Source: Nereida sp. MMG025 (lineage in GTDB: Bacteria > Pseudomonadota > Alphaproteobacteria > Rhodobacterales > Rhodobacteraceae). Taken from it: a stretch of 64,000 nt of DNA. Position 1 is the first letter of the stretch. The number at the start of each line of letters is the position of its first letter. The stretch is from NCBI RefSeq assembly GCF_021654165.1, contig NZ_JAKFZN010000008.1, positions 1-64,000 on the forward strand. Direction: 5' to 3'. Shown piece by piece: positions 49,528 through 57,340 of this stretch. Both the position numbers and the translations under genes were made by a program. The notes beneath the pieces are model-generated. The model did not search any database. It was not told where the DNA came from and saw only the letters and a list, made by a program, of their open reading frames with translations.

Positions 49528-51255
49528 TTAGTTGCCCGCAGGTTCCAGATTGTGGATGATCTGATGGGTGTGGTTCCACCAAAAGAACGGATGGTTGTAG
49601 TAGTTGTCCGCCGTGGGCCAACCCGTCCAATAGGTTTCGTTCATCGGCAGCAGTTTTGCCGCCTGAACCAGCGGAATAAACGGCATTTCCGCATCCAGAT
49701 GGCCATAGGCTTCAGCCACAAGGCCGGGAATGGCTTCATCACCAAGCGGACGTGCGGCAATGTCATCCATGATCGCACTATAGCTTTCGGCGGCAGGGCC
49801 ATCCCAACGGGCTGTGTTGTTGAACCCTGGCGAGCGTTCGCCCACGGGCACCACGTCTTTGACCGTATAGCGCCCCATCGAGGCCCAAGGCTCGTTCACA
49901 GACCCGCATGATAGCCAGCTGTAGGACATCTCATAGCCGCCAAATGGCAGCACTTCGCCCCAGAACACACCGTTTTCGACAGGCACGGCACGCGCATCAA
50001 TGCCCGCACGTTGCAGCTGCTCAACGATCACGTCGATGGTGCGGGTATATTCGGTTGAGGCCGAATTCACATGGATGTTCACCGACAGCGTTTCGCCGTC
50101 TTTGGTGTAGTAATCGCCATCACGGCTCCAGCCTTCGGCTTCCAGCAATGCCTGCCCCGCGGCAACATCTGCGCTGGCAGGCAGGCCGTACCCTGCATCC
50201 ATGATCGCATCCACAAACGGGGACATCGACCCGTAATTGGCAAACATGGTTTCCGATGCAGTTGTCGTGCCTTCATAGGCGACATTCACAATCTGGTTGC
50301 GGTCGATGATCGAAGCAACGGCCTTGCGCATATTGGCGTTGTCCCAAGGCGCGACCGTGGTGTTGATTTCCAACTGACGTGCGCAGGGGTCTGCGGCGGC
50401 ATAGGGATAATCATCATACCATGCGGTCACATTCGGGTTTTGGGCCTTGATCGCCTCAAAGGTGCCGATGGTGACGTTTTGCGCGGCGTCCAACTGGTTG
50501 GACACCATCAGCTGTGCGCGGCTTTCCTCACCCCCTGATTCAAGGAAGATCACGCGCTGCGGCGCGGGCAAATCCATAAAGCCCGTCTTGGCACCCCACC
50601 AATCATCATTGCGGTCCCAGATTGCACGGTTCGACGCCGCCGACGAGAATGTATAAGGCCCTGTGCCGATCGGATCAGAGAAGGTGAACGTCGCAGCATC
50701 CTGACCGCCCCAGATATGTTCGGGCATAATCAGGAACGAGCCAAAGATACGCACCCCAAAGTTTTCGACGATAAACCGCGGGTTGGGCGCATTCAGCGTA
50801 AACTTGACCGTCAGATCATCAATCTTTTCCACCGATGCGACCTGCGCTTTGATCGTGCTGGCCTCGCGGCTGGAAATCTCTTCGTTCGTCAGCGCGATAT
50901 TGGTGGTAAAAATAACGTCGTCGGCGTTAAACGCTTCTCCGTCCGACCACTCAACGCCCTCGCGTAGCGAAATGGTAAATTCGGTGCTATCGGCGTTCTG
51001 CTCAAACCCTGTGGCCAACCACGGATCCAGATCACCTGTGCCATAGTTCAGAATGAACAGCGGCTCCCACATGGTCTGATGCGCGCCGTGCATCCGTTTG
51101 GTGCCCGGTGTCATCCAGTTGAAATTCGTGGGGTCCTGAATGGTGCGGTCCAGATCGAAAATAACCGTGTTTTCACGCGCAACGTCTTGCGCAAAAGCGC
51201 CGGACGCGGCCAAAGCCAACGCCGTTGTCGCCAGTAAGATTTTTGTTCGTTTCAT
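49528..51255 (-). CDS. Dpp/Opp-type ABC transporter substrate-binding protein
   Basis: 575 aa with a signal peptide MKRTKILLATTALALAASGA ending at AFAQ. SBP_bac_5 features include WMTPGTKRMHGAHQTMWEPL near residue 48, FTISLREGVEWSDGEAFNAD near residue 95 and the GTGPYTFSS loop near residue 205. GGGAGGAAAA precedes the ATG. The ligand is probably a mannose-containing oligosaccharide or glycoside, judged only by the neighbouring GH38 and AGE genes. Confidence 0.93.
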   Translation of the reverse strand: MKRTKILLATTALALAASGAFAQDVARENTVIFDLDRTIQDPTNFNWMTPGTKRMHGAHQTMWEPLFILNYGTGDLDPWLATGFEQNADSTEFTISLREGVEWSDGEAFNADDVIFTTNIALTNEEISSREASTIKAQVASVEKIDDLTVKFTLNAPNPRFIVENFGVRIFGSFLIMPEHIWGGQDAATFTFSDPIGTGPYTFSSAASNRAIWDRNDDWWGAKTGFMDLPAPQRVIFLESGGEESRAQLMVSNQLDAAQNVTIGTFEAIKAQNPNVTAWYDDYPYAAADPCARQLEINTTVAPWDNANMRKAVASIIDRNQIVNVAYEGTTTASETMFANYGSMSPFVDAIMDAGYGLPASADVAAGQALLEAEGWSRDGDYYTKDGETLSVNIHVNSASTEYTRTIDVIVEQLQRAGIDARAVPVENGVFWGEVLPFGGYEMSYSWLSCGSVNEPWASMGRYTVKDVVPVGERSPGFNNTARWDGPAAESYSAIMDDIAARPLGDEAIPGLVAEAYGHLDAEMPFIPLVQAAKLLPMNETYWTGWPTADNYYNHPFFWWNHTHQIIHNLEPAGN

Positions 51256-51300
51256 TGTTTTCCTCCCAGAAAATGGCTTTGCGCCTGTTAGTGTGTCCGC

Positions 51301-51981
51301 CTAGCGAACATAGTCCATGACCAGAACACGCGTGCGGTCTGGCAGGTCATCCTTTGTAATTGTGTGGGTCGGCCCAAAGGCAAAATCGACGTCGTCATCC
51401 TTGAAATGCGCCAAGAAACTCTCGATCCACATGGTGTTGCGGGGCCGATAGGTCAGCGTGCGAAAATGCATCGGGATGACAAGTTTGGGACGGGTGCGAT
51501 GGATCATCTCCATCAGGTCGGGCAGCTCTAGCGTCAGATAGCCCCCCGCCAAAGCAAACAGAATATCGGTGTCTTTGAAAAACGCCTGCTGCGCGTCGGT
51601 CAACGGGTTGCCCACATCGCCCATATGCGCGCATTTGATCCCATCAAGCGTGAAGCGATACATCCCGTTCTGACCCGGCACCTCATGTTCGGGGTGGTGG
51701 TCCCATTCAGCGGCTTCGATCGCCGTAATCTCAATCCCGTTGGACTGCATTGACCCGCCGCTTTGGGCAACAGTCAAAGCGTTTACGACGCTCGGGTCGC
51801 CCGCGATCAGATCGGCACGGCAATGCGCGCTATCATCATCAGACGAAATAATCACAAGATCCGCTGGTTCCTTGATCGGGGCATAACCAACGCCTTCGGG
51901 CGTATAGGGATCGGTGATGATTTTGGGGCCGTTTTCGGGACGCAGGCCAAAGGCTGCATGACCAAACCAAGTGATATCCAT
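51301..51981 (-). CDS. Metallo-beta-lactamase-fold (UlaG-like) protein with altered metal motif
   Basis: 226 aa, compact MBL-fold hydrolase of the UlaG-like group: MDITWFGHAAFGLRPENG at the start, a later HMGDVGNPL near residue 105 and VIPMHFRTL near residue 165. The central HxHxDH metal motif is replaced by SSDDDSAHC near residue 48, so two of the usual zinc-ligand histidines are missing. Either it is a divergent hydrolase with different metal binding or it is not a conventional hydrolase. The start overlaps the next gene's stop. Confidence 0.8.
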   Translation of the reverse strand: MDITWFGHAAFGLRPENGPKIITDPYTPEGVGYAPIKEPADLVIISSDDDSAHCRADLIAGDPSVVNALTVAQSGGSMQSNGIEITAIEAAEWDHHPEHEVPGQNGMYRFTLDGIKCAHMGDVGNPLTDAQQAFFKDTDILFALAGGYLTLELPDLMEMIHRTRPKLVIPMHFRTLTYRPRNTMWIESFLAHFKDDDVDFAFGPTHTITKDDLPDRTRVLVMDYVR

Positions 51982-52805
51982 CAGTTGTTTCCTACCACAT
52001 GGGGGCTTTGTGTTTGTGTGATATCATTATTGTCAGGCCGCGGATGGGTAACCCATGATCCCGCATTGCCACGACACAAGATCGCTTCGACGCCGGTCGC
52101 CCATGCAGCGTCCGTGATCTGCACGGTCGGCGGACAATAGCGCAGTGTTAAGCCGCAACGACGGCGATTAGACATATTTGCCTGCGATCCATGCACTAAC
52201 ATATCCGCATGCATGGAAATCTGGCCCGCTTTCAAGGCATTGGTAAAGGGCGCGCCCATTTCATCGGCGTTTGCTGTGCCCTTGTGAAATATATTTGCGC
52301 CCGGTGTGGTTTTGGCCTCTGGCAAAGCACCACGCATATGGGTGCCAGGAATGAAGCGCATTGCCGAATTACGTTCATCGGCGTCATCGATTGCCAACCA
52401 AACTGTCACAGTTCTCGCAGGGCTTAATGCCCAAAAGGACGCATCTTGGTGCCAAGGTACTGTTTTGGGGTCCTTTGGCGCTTTGGACAATATAGCAGAG
52501 GCCCAACATAAAATGTCGGGACCAATGATGTCCTGAACCAGATCAAGAATACGTGCGTCAGTTGCGATGTCGTAGAGGCCCGACAGACGCGCCTGATAGC
52601 AGTTGATGCCATAGGCTCCAGCCTCGCCCATGGTCTGCATCAAGCCATTTATGAAACTGCGAATGTCTGCAATTTCATCCGCGCCAAACACATCAAAAGG
52701 TTGGACAAAGCCCTGTTCATTATACTGTGCAATCTGTGCGTCCGTCAAAACGGCTGCGCCGATCCTGGACGCTGGCACAAAGCTAAGGTCTTGAACCAAA
52801 TCCAA
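51981..52805 (-). CDS. Phytanoyl-CoA-dioxygenase-family protein
   Basis: 274 aa if it starts at TTG 52805, which has a perfect GGGAGGAG six bases upstream; the frame extends to 52877 but those codons contain the ribosome site. Fe(II)/2-oxoglutarate oxygenase motifs: VPWHQDASFWAL near residue 125 (His-x-Asp), then LVHGSQANMSNRRRCGLTLR near residue 215 with the distal His and the 2OG-binding Arg. The substrate is unknown. Overlaps the MBL gene start, and is divergent from the AraC regulator. Confidence 0.83.
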   Translation of the reverse strand: MDLVQDLSFVPASRIGAAVLTDAQIAQYNEQGFVQPFDVFGADEIADIRSFINGLMQTMGEAGAYGINCYQARLSGLYDIATDARILDLVQDIIGPDILCWASAILSKAPKDPKTVPWHQDASFWALSPARTVTVWLAIDDADERNSAMRFIPGTHMRGALPEAKTTPGANIFHKGTANADEMGAPFTNALKAGQISMHADMLVHGSQANMSNRRRCGLTLRYCPPTVQITDAAWATGVEAILCRGNAGSWVTHPRPDNNDITQTQSPHVVGNN

Positions 52806-52874
52806 AACACTCTCCTCCCTTTTGAACTTGGTATCGTTGCCGAGCCTCACCCGAGAGTCACCACTCCAGTTTGA

Positions 52875-52927
52875 CATTTATTTGCACTATTTTGATATTT
52901 GTCTGCTGCAAAGCAGCATTTATTTGC
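52875..52927. promoter_or_regulatory. Candidate AraC-regulator operator in the divergent region
   Basis: Direct repeats CATTTATTTGC at 52875-52885 and 52917-52927 (42 bases apart, four helical turns) flank a perfect GCTGCAAAGCAGC dyad (52905-52917). It is in the gap between the dioxygenase gene and the AraC-type gene. Direct repeats four turns apart suit AraC-family binding. Confidence 0.5.
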
Positions 52928-52938
52928 TAATATTGCTC

Positions 52939-53805
52939 ATGGACAAAACCACATTTCAAATCGACACCTATATCGGCACGACCGAGTCCTTTCACTTCGC
53001 ACGCAAGCGTCTGGACCCCCGTTTCCCCGAATTGGCTCATGATCATGACTGTTTTGAGGTCTTTTTGATCGAAAGTGGCCGAACCTCTCATTGGATCAAT
53101 GGCACCACCCAGACACTTGAACCGGGGCAACTGGTGTTCATCAGACCCCACGACGTTCACGCCTTCAGTGCCGACAGAACCCTTGGCTGCGAGATCAGCA
53201 ATGTCATGTTTCGCCAGGAAACCGCAGCGCATCTTGCCGCGCGATATGCAGATACCATCGAACGTCGCTTTTTTGATGCAAGAACCCCGTTGCCCGAAAT
53301 GCACACCCTTGCACCCGCACGGTTTGCCCGCGCGATCAATGTCTCAAAACAGTTGCAAACGGCGCATCGCTCGCTTGCACGTATCGAAGAATACCTCTTG
53401 GTTTTGACCAACCGTGTGGCAAACGTGACGACAGGCATATCCGACAGCACCCCCAAATGGTTCGCAGAAGCCTGTAGCGCGGCGCAATCCAAAGAGGTTT
53501 TCCAAAAAGGTGTCGCAGGGTTCATCTCGGCCGCGGGACGAAGCCATGAACATGTCTGCCGCACATGTAAAACGGTCACAGGGCTGACACCGTCAGATTA
53601 CATCAACCAAATCAGGATCGAGTTCGCCGCGCATCTTTTGCGCAGTGACGAAAAACCCATCAACGATATTGTAGAAGACTGTGGCTTTGACAACACCAGC
53701 TACTTCTATCGTCTGTTCCGCCAACAATACGGCACCACGCCACGGCAGTACCGTCTGAAAAATCTGCGCGACCCGTTCAAATCGGATGATATTAGGACAG
53801 GCTAG
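52939..53805 (+). CDS. AraC-family transcriptional regulator of the mannoside module
   Basis: 288 aa from ATG 52939 (the longer frame to 52822 lies in the control region). N-terminal cupin domain (DHDCFEVFLIESGRTSHWI near residue 35, ending PHDVHAFS), and a C-terminal double HTH with SHEHVCRTCKTVTGLTPSDYIN near residue 205 and VEDCGFDNTSYFYRLFRQQYG near residue 250. Cupin-AraC proteins usually sense a sugar. Divergent from the dioxygenase-MBL-ABC-GH38 genes and probably their activator. Confidence 0.92.
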   Translation: MDKTTFQIDTYIGTTESFHFARKRLDPRFPELAHDHDCFEVFLIESGRTSHWINGTTQTLEPGQLVFIRPHDVHAFSADRTLGCEISNVMFRQETAAHLAARYADTIERRFFDARTPLPEMHTLAPARFARAINVSKQLQTAHRSLARIEEYLLVLTNRVANVTTGISDSTPKWFAEACSAAQSKEVFQKGVAGFISAAGRSHEHVCRTCKTVTGLTPSDYINQIRIEFAAHLLRSDEKPINDIVEDCGFDNTSYFYRLFRQQYGTTPRQYRLKNLRDPFKSDDIRTG

Positions 53806-53941
53806 GTGCCTTCTATCCGCCAAAACGTCTGACGCATTGCCATACCGTGAGCAGACGCTAGGCCATACGCCTTGTCCGACGGGTTTTGCCTGGTGCGCGG
53901 CCGTTGGAAGCCTCGTTCTGCAAACGCCAGTATTTACATGA

Positions 53942-54412
53942 AATGGATTACGCGGCTTGTTTTTGATGTTGCAGGCGTGGCTTGTGAATGACCTGGACCT
54001 GATGCTTGCAGTGCGAGGTCAATGTGTCCTTCACATCCTCGGCCGGCATGTCCCTCTCGCGCTTAGTACTGCGCACTTCCCTGCCGGGCAGTGGTAGCAG
54101 AGCTTCCATGAGACGATGTAGCGACTGTAATCGTCGAGGACCGTGCTGAGATAGAACCAACCCCACCCAAGGACCACGCAAGCCATCCAGCACGATCCTG
54201 ATCTTGTTCGCCCGATCACTCGGACCAGTGGCGTTCACGGGCTCAATCAAATGAATGGTGCTTGCGGGTCGCGCGCTTGGTGTCTTTGACAACCTTCTCG
54301 TCAGGGCTCTTCGTTATCTTTCTCATCGTCCAATCCTGAGTGGCTACGATGAGCAACAAACCCTCTCTTAGCAAATACCGCAATTTGGACCCATAAGGGC
54401 TGACGTCAGACA
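53942..54412 (-). mobile_element. IS3-family element remnant (copy 1), internally deleted
   Basis: On the minus strand the left end TGTCTGACGTCAGC at 54412 is followed by sequence clearly related to the start of copy 2 (both have CAAATT, GGGTTTG-like motifs in order). Then come orfA-like residues (KIRIVLDGLRG), a large deletion, and orfB-like segments in shifted frames: GWGWFYLSTVLDDYSRYIVSW then MPAEDVKDTL and HKPRL. It ends at the same CATCAAAAACAAGCCGC sequence as copy 2. Non-functional. 53806-53941 shows no gene. Confidence 0.8.
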
Positions 54413-54413
54413 C

Positions 54414-55645
54414 TGTCAGACGTCAGCGCCCTCGGGACAAATTTGAGGATTTGAATAAGGGAGGATTTCTGGTTCATCTTATCGATTGCGCGATCGAGAT
54501 GACGAACAAGCCAGTCATATCGAAAGACGCCGCTGTGAGCTGGTCAAAAACATCCGTCGCAAGACACGTCAAACTTACTCAGCTGAAGAAAAGATCCGCA
54601 TTGTTTTGGCTGGTCTGCGATGCGAGGAGAGCATTTCGGTTCTTCGCCGCCGCGAGTGCATCGCGGAGAGCCTTTATTGCAGGTGGTCCAAGGAGTTCCT
54701 TGAAGCAGGCAAGCTTCGGTTATCGGGCGATACTGCGCGGCAGGCCACGTCTCTAAGAGTGAAGGATCTGCGTTCAGAGTCGCTGGCATTGAAGGAATGC
54801 GTAGCGGATCTGACCCTTGAAAATCGTTTGCTCAAAAAAAGTATGACAGGAAATGCGGAGTACGGGGAATGAGGTATCCCCCGTCTGAAAAGCTTGAGAT
54901 TATCCGCACCGTTGAGGGCGCGCATCTTCCTGTCAAACAGACCCTTGATATGCTGTGCATTGCGCGCAGCACATTTTACCGCTGGTACGATCTCTATGTC
55001 GACAGCGGCGTGGATGCGCTGTCGGATCAATCGCCGCGTCCTAAGTCTGTATGGAACCGCATTCCCGATGCCCGCCGCGACGATTTGATTGAGCTTGCGC
55101 TGGAACACGAGGCGCTGTCGATACGGGAACTGGCGGTCAAATATACTGATGAGAAGCGGTATTTTATCTCTGAATCATCGGCTTATCGCATTCTCAAAGC
55201 AGCTGACCTCATCACTGCACCTGATTATGTGGTGATCAAAGCGGCCGATGCGTTCAAAGACAAAACTAAGGCGATCAACGAGATGTGGCAGACCGACTTC
55301 ACCTACTTCAAGATCGTTGGCTGGAGTTGGTATTATCTCAGCACGATCTTGAACGATTACAGTCGCTACATCATCGTTTGGAAGCTCTGCACAAACATGC
55401 GAGCCGAAGATGTGACTGACACGATCGAACTGGCCTCGTCAGCGTCTGGTTGTGACCAGGTGGTCGTGCGTCATAAACCCCGCCTGCTGAGTGACAACGC
55501 ATCTTGTTACATCTCTGGCGATCTGGCTGAATGGTTAGAAGGGCAAAACATGAAGCATGTCCGCAGTGCACCGTTCCATCCGCAGACCCAAGGCAAATCG
55601 AACGCTGGCATCAAAAACAAGCCGCATCCTCAATCACACACACAA
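54414..55645 (+). mobile_element. IS3-family element (copy 2), 3'-truncated
   Basis: Left end TGTCAGACGTCAGC starts at 54414, one base from the left end of copy 1, so the two copies lie head to head. It holds orfA (54486-54872) and a decayed orfB. The A7 run at 54834-54840 is where orfA shifts by -1 into orfB in this family. No right inverted repeat is found; homology ends near 55645. Confidence 0.8.
54486..54872 (+). CDS. IS3-family transposase OrfA (HTH subunit)
   Basis: 128 codons from a TTG; the start is uncertain and may be further downstream. Helix-turn-helix part is RRKTRQTYSAEEKIRIVLAG (residues 24-43), followed by CRWSKEFLEAGK and a leucine-zipper tail (ESLALKECVADLTLENRLLK). An A7 run at 54834 allows a -1 shift into the orfB frame, which is open from there. 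Overlaps orfB by four bases. Confidence 0.85.
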   Translation: MRDRDDEQASHIERRRCELVKNIRRKTRQTYSAEEKIRIVLAGLRCEESISVLRRRECIAESLYCRWSKEFLEAGKLRLSGDTARQATSLRVKDLRSESLALKECVADLTLENRLLKKSMTGNAEYGE

Positions 55646-55693
55646 ACCAGAGCCTCCAATGCTAAAGCCGCTCTGATGTCCAACTTTATATGA
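54869..55693 (+). pseudogene. IS3-family transposase OrfB, frameshifted and truncated
   Basis: DDE integrase subunit. The first Asp is in WQTDFTYFKIVGWSWYYLST near residue 145 and the second in LLSDNASCYISG near residue 205. The catalytic Glu should follow in a GKIERWHQ motif. It is present only in a different frame at about 55601 (IERWHQ), and the KN-RIL continuation is in yet another frame, so at least two small indels disrupt the end. The element is also cut there. In-frame codons after about 55600 are not native. Confidence 0.85.
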
Positions 55694-55812
55694 CGACGGA
55701 CATGCTGCGCCTCGATATGATTTTCCGTGTTCAGGGTTATTTTCGTTTGGACTGTTATTTCCGTGGCTATTGAACGGGATGGCAGATTCGCCCAAGACAT
55801 TTCTAGATATAG

Positions 55813-55980
55813 TGGGGATACGCGCGGCAACTACAAGCCGGACATGCGCAGCGTTATGCGCATTTGGCTGCCCTGTCAGCTGTTTCGGATTCCATTGATG
55901 CGGACTGTCGCTTGCAAAACTGGCCCCATCAGAATGCAATCCCCGCGTGTCCACGTCTTTGTCGGTGGCGCCAGAAATAG
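55813..55980 (+). pseudogene. Possible 3' remnant of an unknown gene upstream of DUF4123
   Basis: An open frame of 55 codons without a start, ending TAG 55978-55980, translates to coding-like sequence including AGHAQRYAHLAALSAVSDSI and LQNWPHQNAIPA. It overlaps the DUF4123 start by 34 bases, as translationally coupled genes do. Because a vgrG usually precedes a DUF4123 gene, it may be a vgrG tail cut off by the IS event. This is speculative; no family is recognised. Confidence 0.3.
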
Positions 55981-57200
55981 ACTGGCAGGGTTTTCGGCTT
56001 TCTGTCACCATTTGGGAACCAAAAGGAACAGACATTGAATTCGGCTATTGGATTGGTCTTTGTGATATTTCGGCTTTGACGCAAAACGCACGGTTTTGGC
56101 CGATGAAAGCGGACCGCGTGCGGTGTAGGTTGATTGTCCCCTGCGCCGATCAAAAGGAATTCGCCGAACTGATTGAAGCCGCTTTGACGGCGCGCGGTTT
56201 GCAGCTGGACATGATTTTGGATGTGCACCCTATGCCTGAGGAAACCCAGTCGCCTGACACAGAAATCGCGCGGCAGTCTACCGCAACGGAGCCTATGATC
56301 CTTGGCGCGGTTCAAGAAGTACCCAAGCGCCCTGTGCGCCGCATAGCACATACTACTTGGGCTAAGGTTATGCGCGCAGACAGTCTTTGGGCGCTCGTTG
56401 ACGGGGTGGCATGGCCCGGCTTGCCCGCTTTCTTGGCAACCACGGATGCCGAGCATGAGTGTTTATATACCTCAACGCACCCAGACACATTGGCAGCAGC
56501 ACCTTGGTTTGTGCGTGTTACAGATGCCGCGCCTTTCATTGACGCGTGGCATGCACGCGCGGTCGATAGCCATTGCGGCATTTTGTTCACAAGCGATGCA
56601 TCGCAATCAGAATTGAGAGCCCATTTCAGGCGTTTCACAATGACACATATTCCAACAAAACCAGAAGCCCCCGTTTATTTCAGGTTTTACGATCCCCGCG
56701 TGATGATCGATTTGGCCAACGCCTGCACTGCACGCACATTGGAGAAATTCTTTGCCCCGTTGGAGGCTGTCTTTTGCCCGATCAGCCCATTTTGTGTGCT
56801 CGGGTCAGACGCGGAAATCACAGTGATCGCGTCAAACCAAGAAGCAAATGTTGGCCCCTTCCGAATATCGCAGGCTGAGTTTGAAACATTTGAAAGCATC
56901 CAAAACGAAAAAGCGCAACGCAGTTTGGCGCGCTACCTGCACGAAGACTACGGTGATTACACAACTGTGGCCTGCATGCGCGCGGCAGAGGCGGCGCGCG
57001 CAGCGGCGTTGCAATTTGGGATGAGCAGCAGGCAGCAGGTAACTGTGATGGCAACCTGCCTTTTGCTCCACGGGCCAACGTTTTGGGAACGCGACAGCAC
57101 TGTGGAGCAGATATTGAACCGTGACGATCTGAGGCCGTGGCAAAAGCAGCAAGAACTTTGGGAATGGCACTGCATTACCCAAGCAGTGCCGCGTGACTAA
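55947..57200 (+). CDS. DUF4123-domain type VI secretion adaptor
   Basis: 417 aa from GTG 55947. The N-terminal 110 residues are an unrecognised domain, and the DUF4123 domain begins near residue 140 with WALVDGVAWPGLPAFLATTD and includes VYFRFYDPRVM near residue 245 (DUF4123 PxxRFYDPRV motif). Such proteins (Tap/TEC) load cargo effectors onto a matching VgrG. The C-terminal 130 residues are helical and end WEWHCITQAVP. The next gene on the strand is an unknown protein that is the likely cargo. No intact vgrG is in the window. Confidence 0.85.
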   Translation: MSTSLSVAPEIDWQGFRLSVTIWEPKGTDIEFGYWIGLCDISALTQNARFWPMKADRVRCRLIVPCADQKEFAELIEAALTARGLQLDMILDVHPMPEETQSPDTEIARQSTATEPMILGAVQEVPKRPVRRIAHTTWAKVMRADSLWALVDGVAWPGLPAFLATTDAEHECLYTSTHPDTLAAAPWFVRVTDAAPFIDAWHARAVDSHCGILFTSDASQSELRAHFRRFTMTHIPTKPEAPVYFRFYDPRVMIDLANACTARTLEKFFAPLEAVFCPISPFCVLGSDAEITVIASNQEANVGPFRISQAEFETFESIQNEKAQRSLARYLHEDYGDYTTVACMRAAEAARAAALQFGMSSRQQVTVMATCLLLHGPTFWERDSTVEQILNRDDLRPWQKQQELWEWHCITQAVPRD

Positions 57201-57340
57201 ACAGCTTTTAACTCAACTAAAGGTTAAGTTACTGCTTTTGAAAGATAAAAAATGGGTTCGTATGCTGGAAGTCTGGTGATACTGTTTACCAATACGGTTA
57301 GCGGAATTGCTAATTACACATCTACAGAAGGTATTTTACC

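Noticed and set aside
54401-54433. Palindrome TGACGTCAGACACTGTCAGACGTCA as a terminator or operator
   Set aside because: It is explained by two IS left ends facing each other, supported by matching downstream sequence in both copies.
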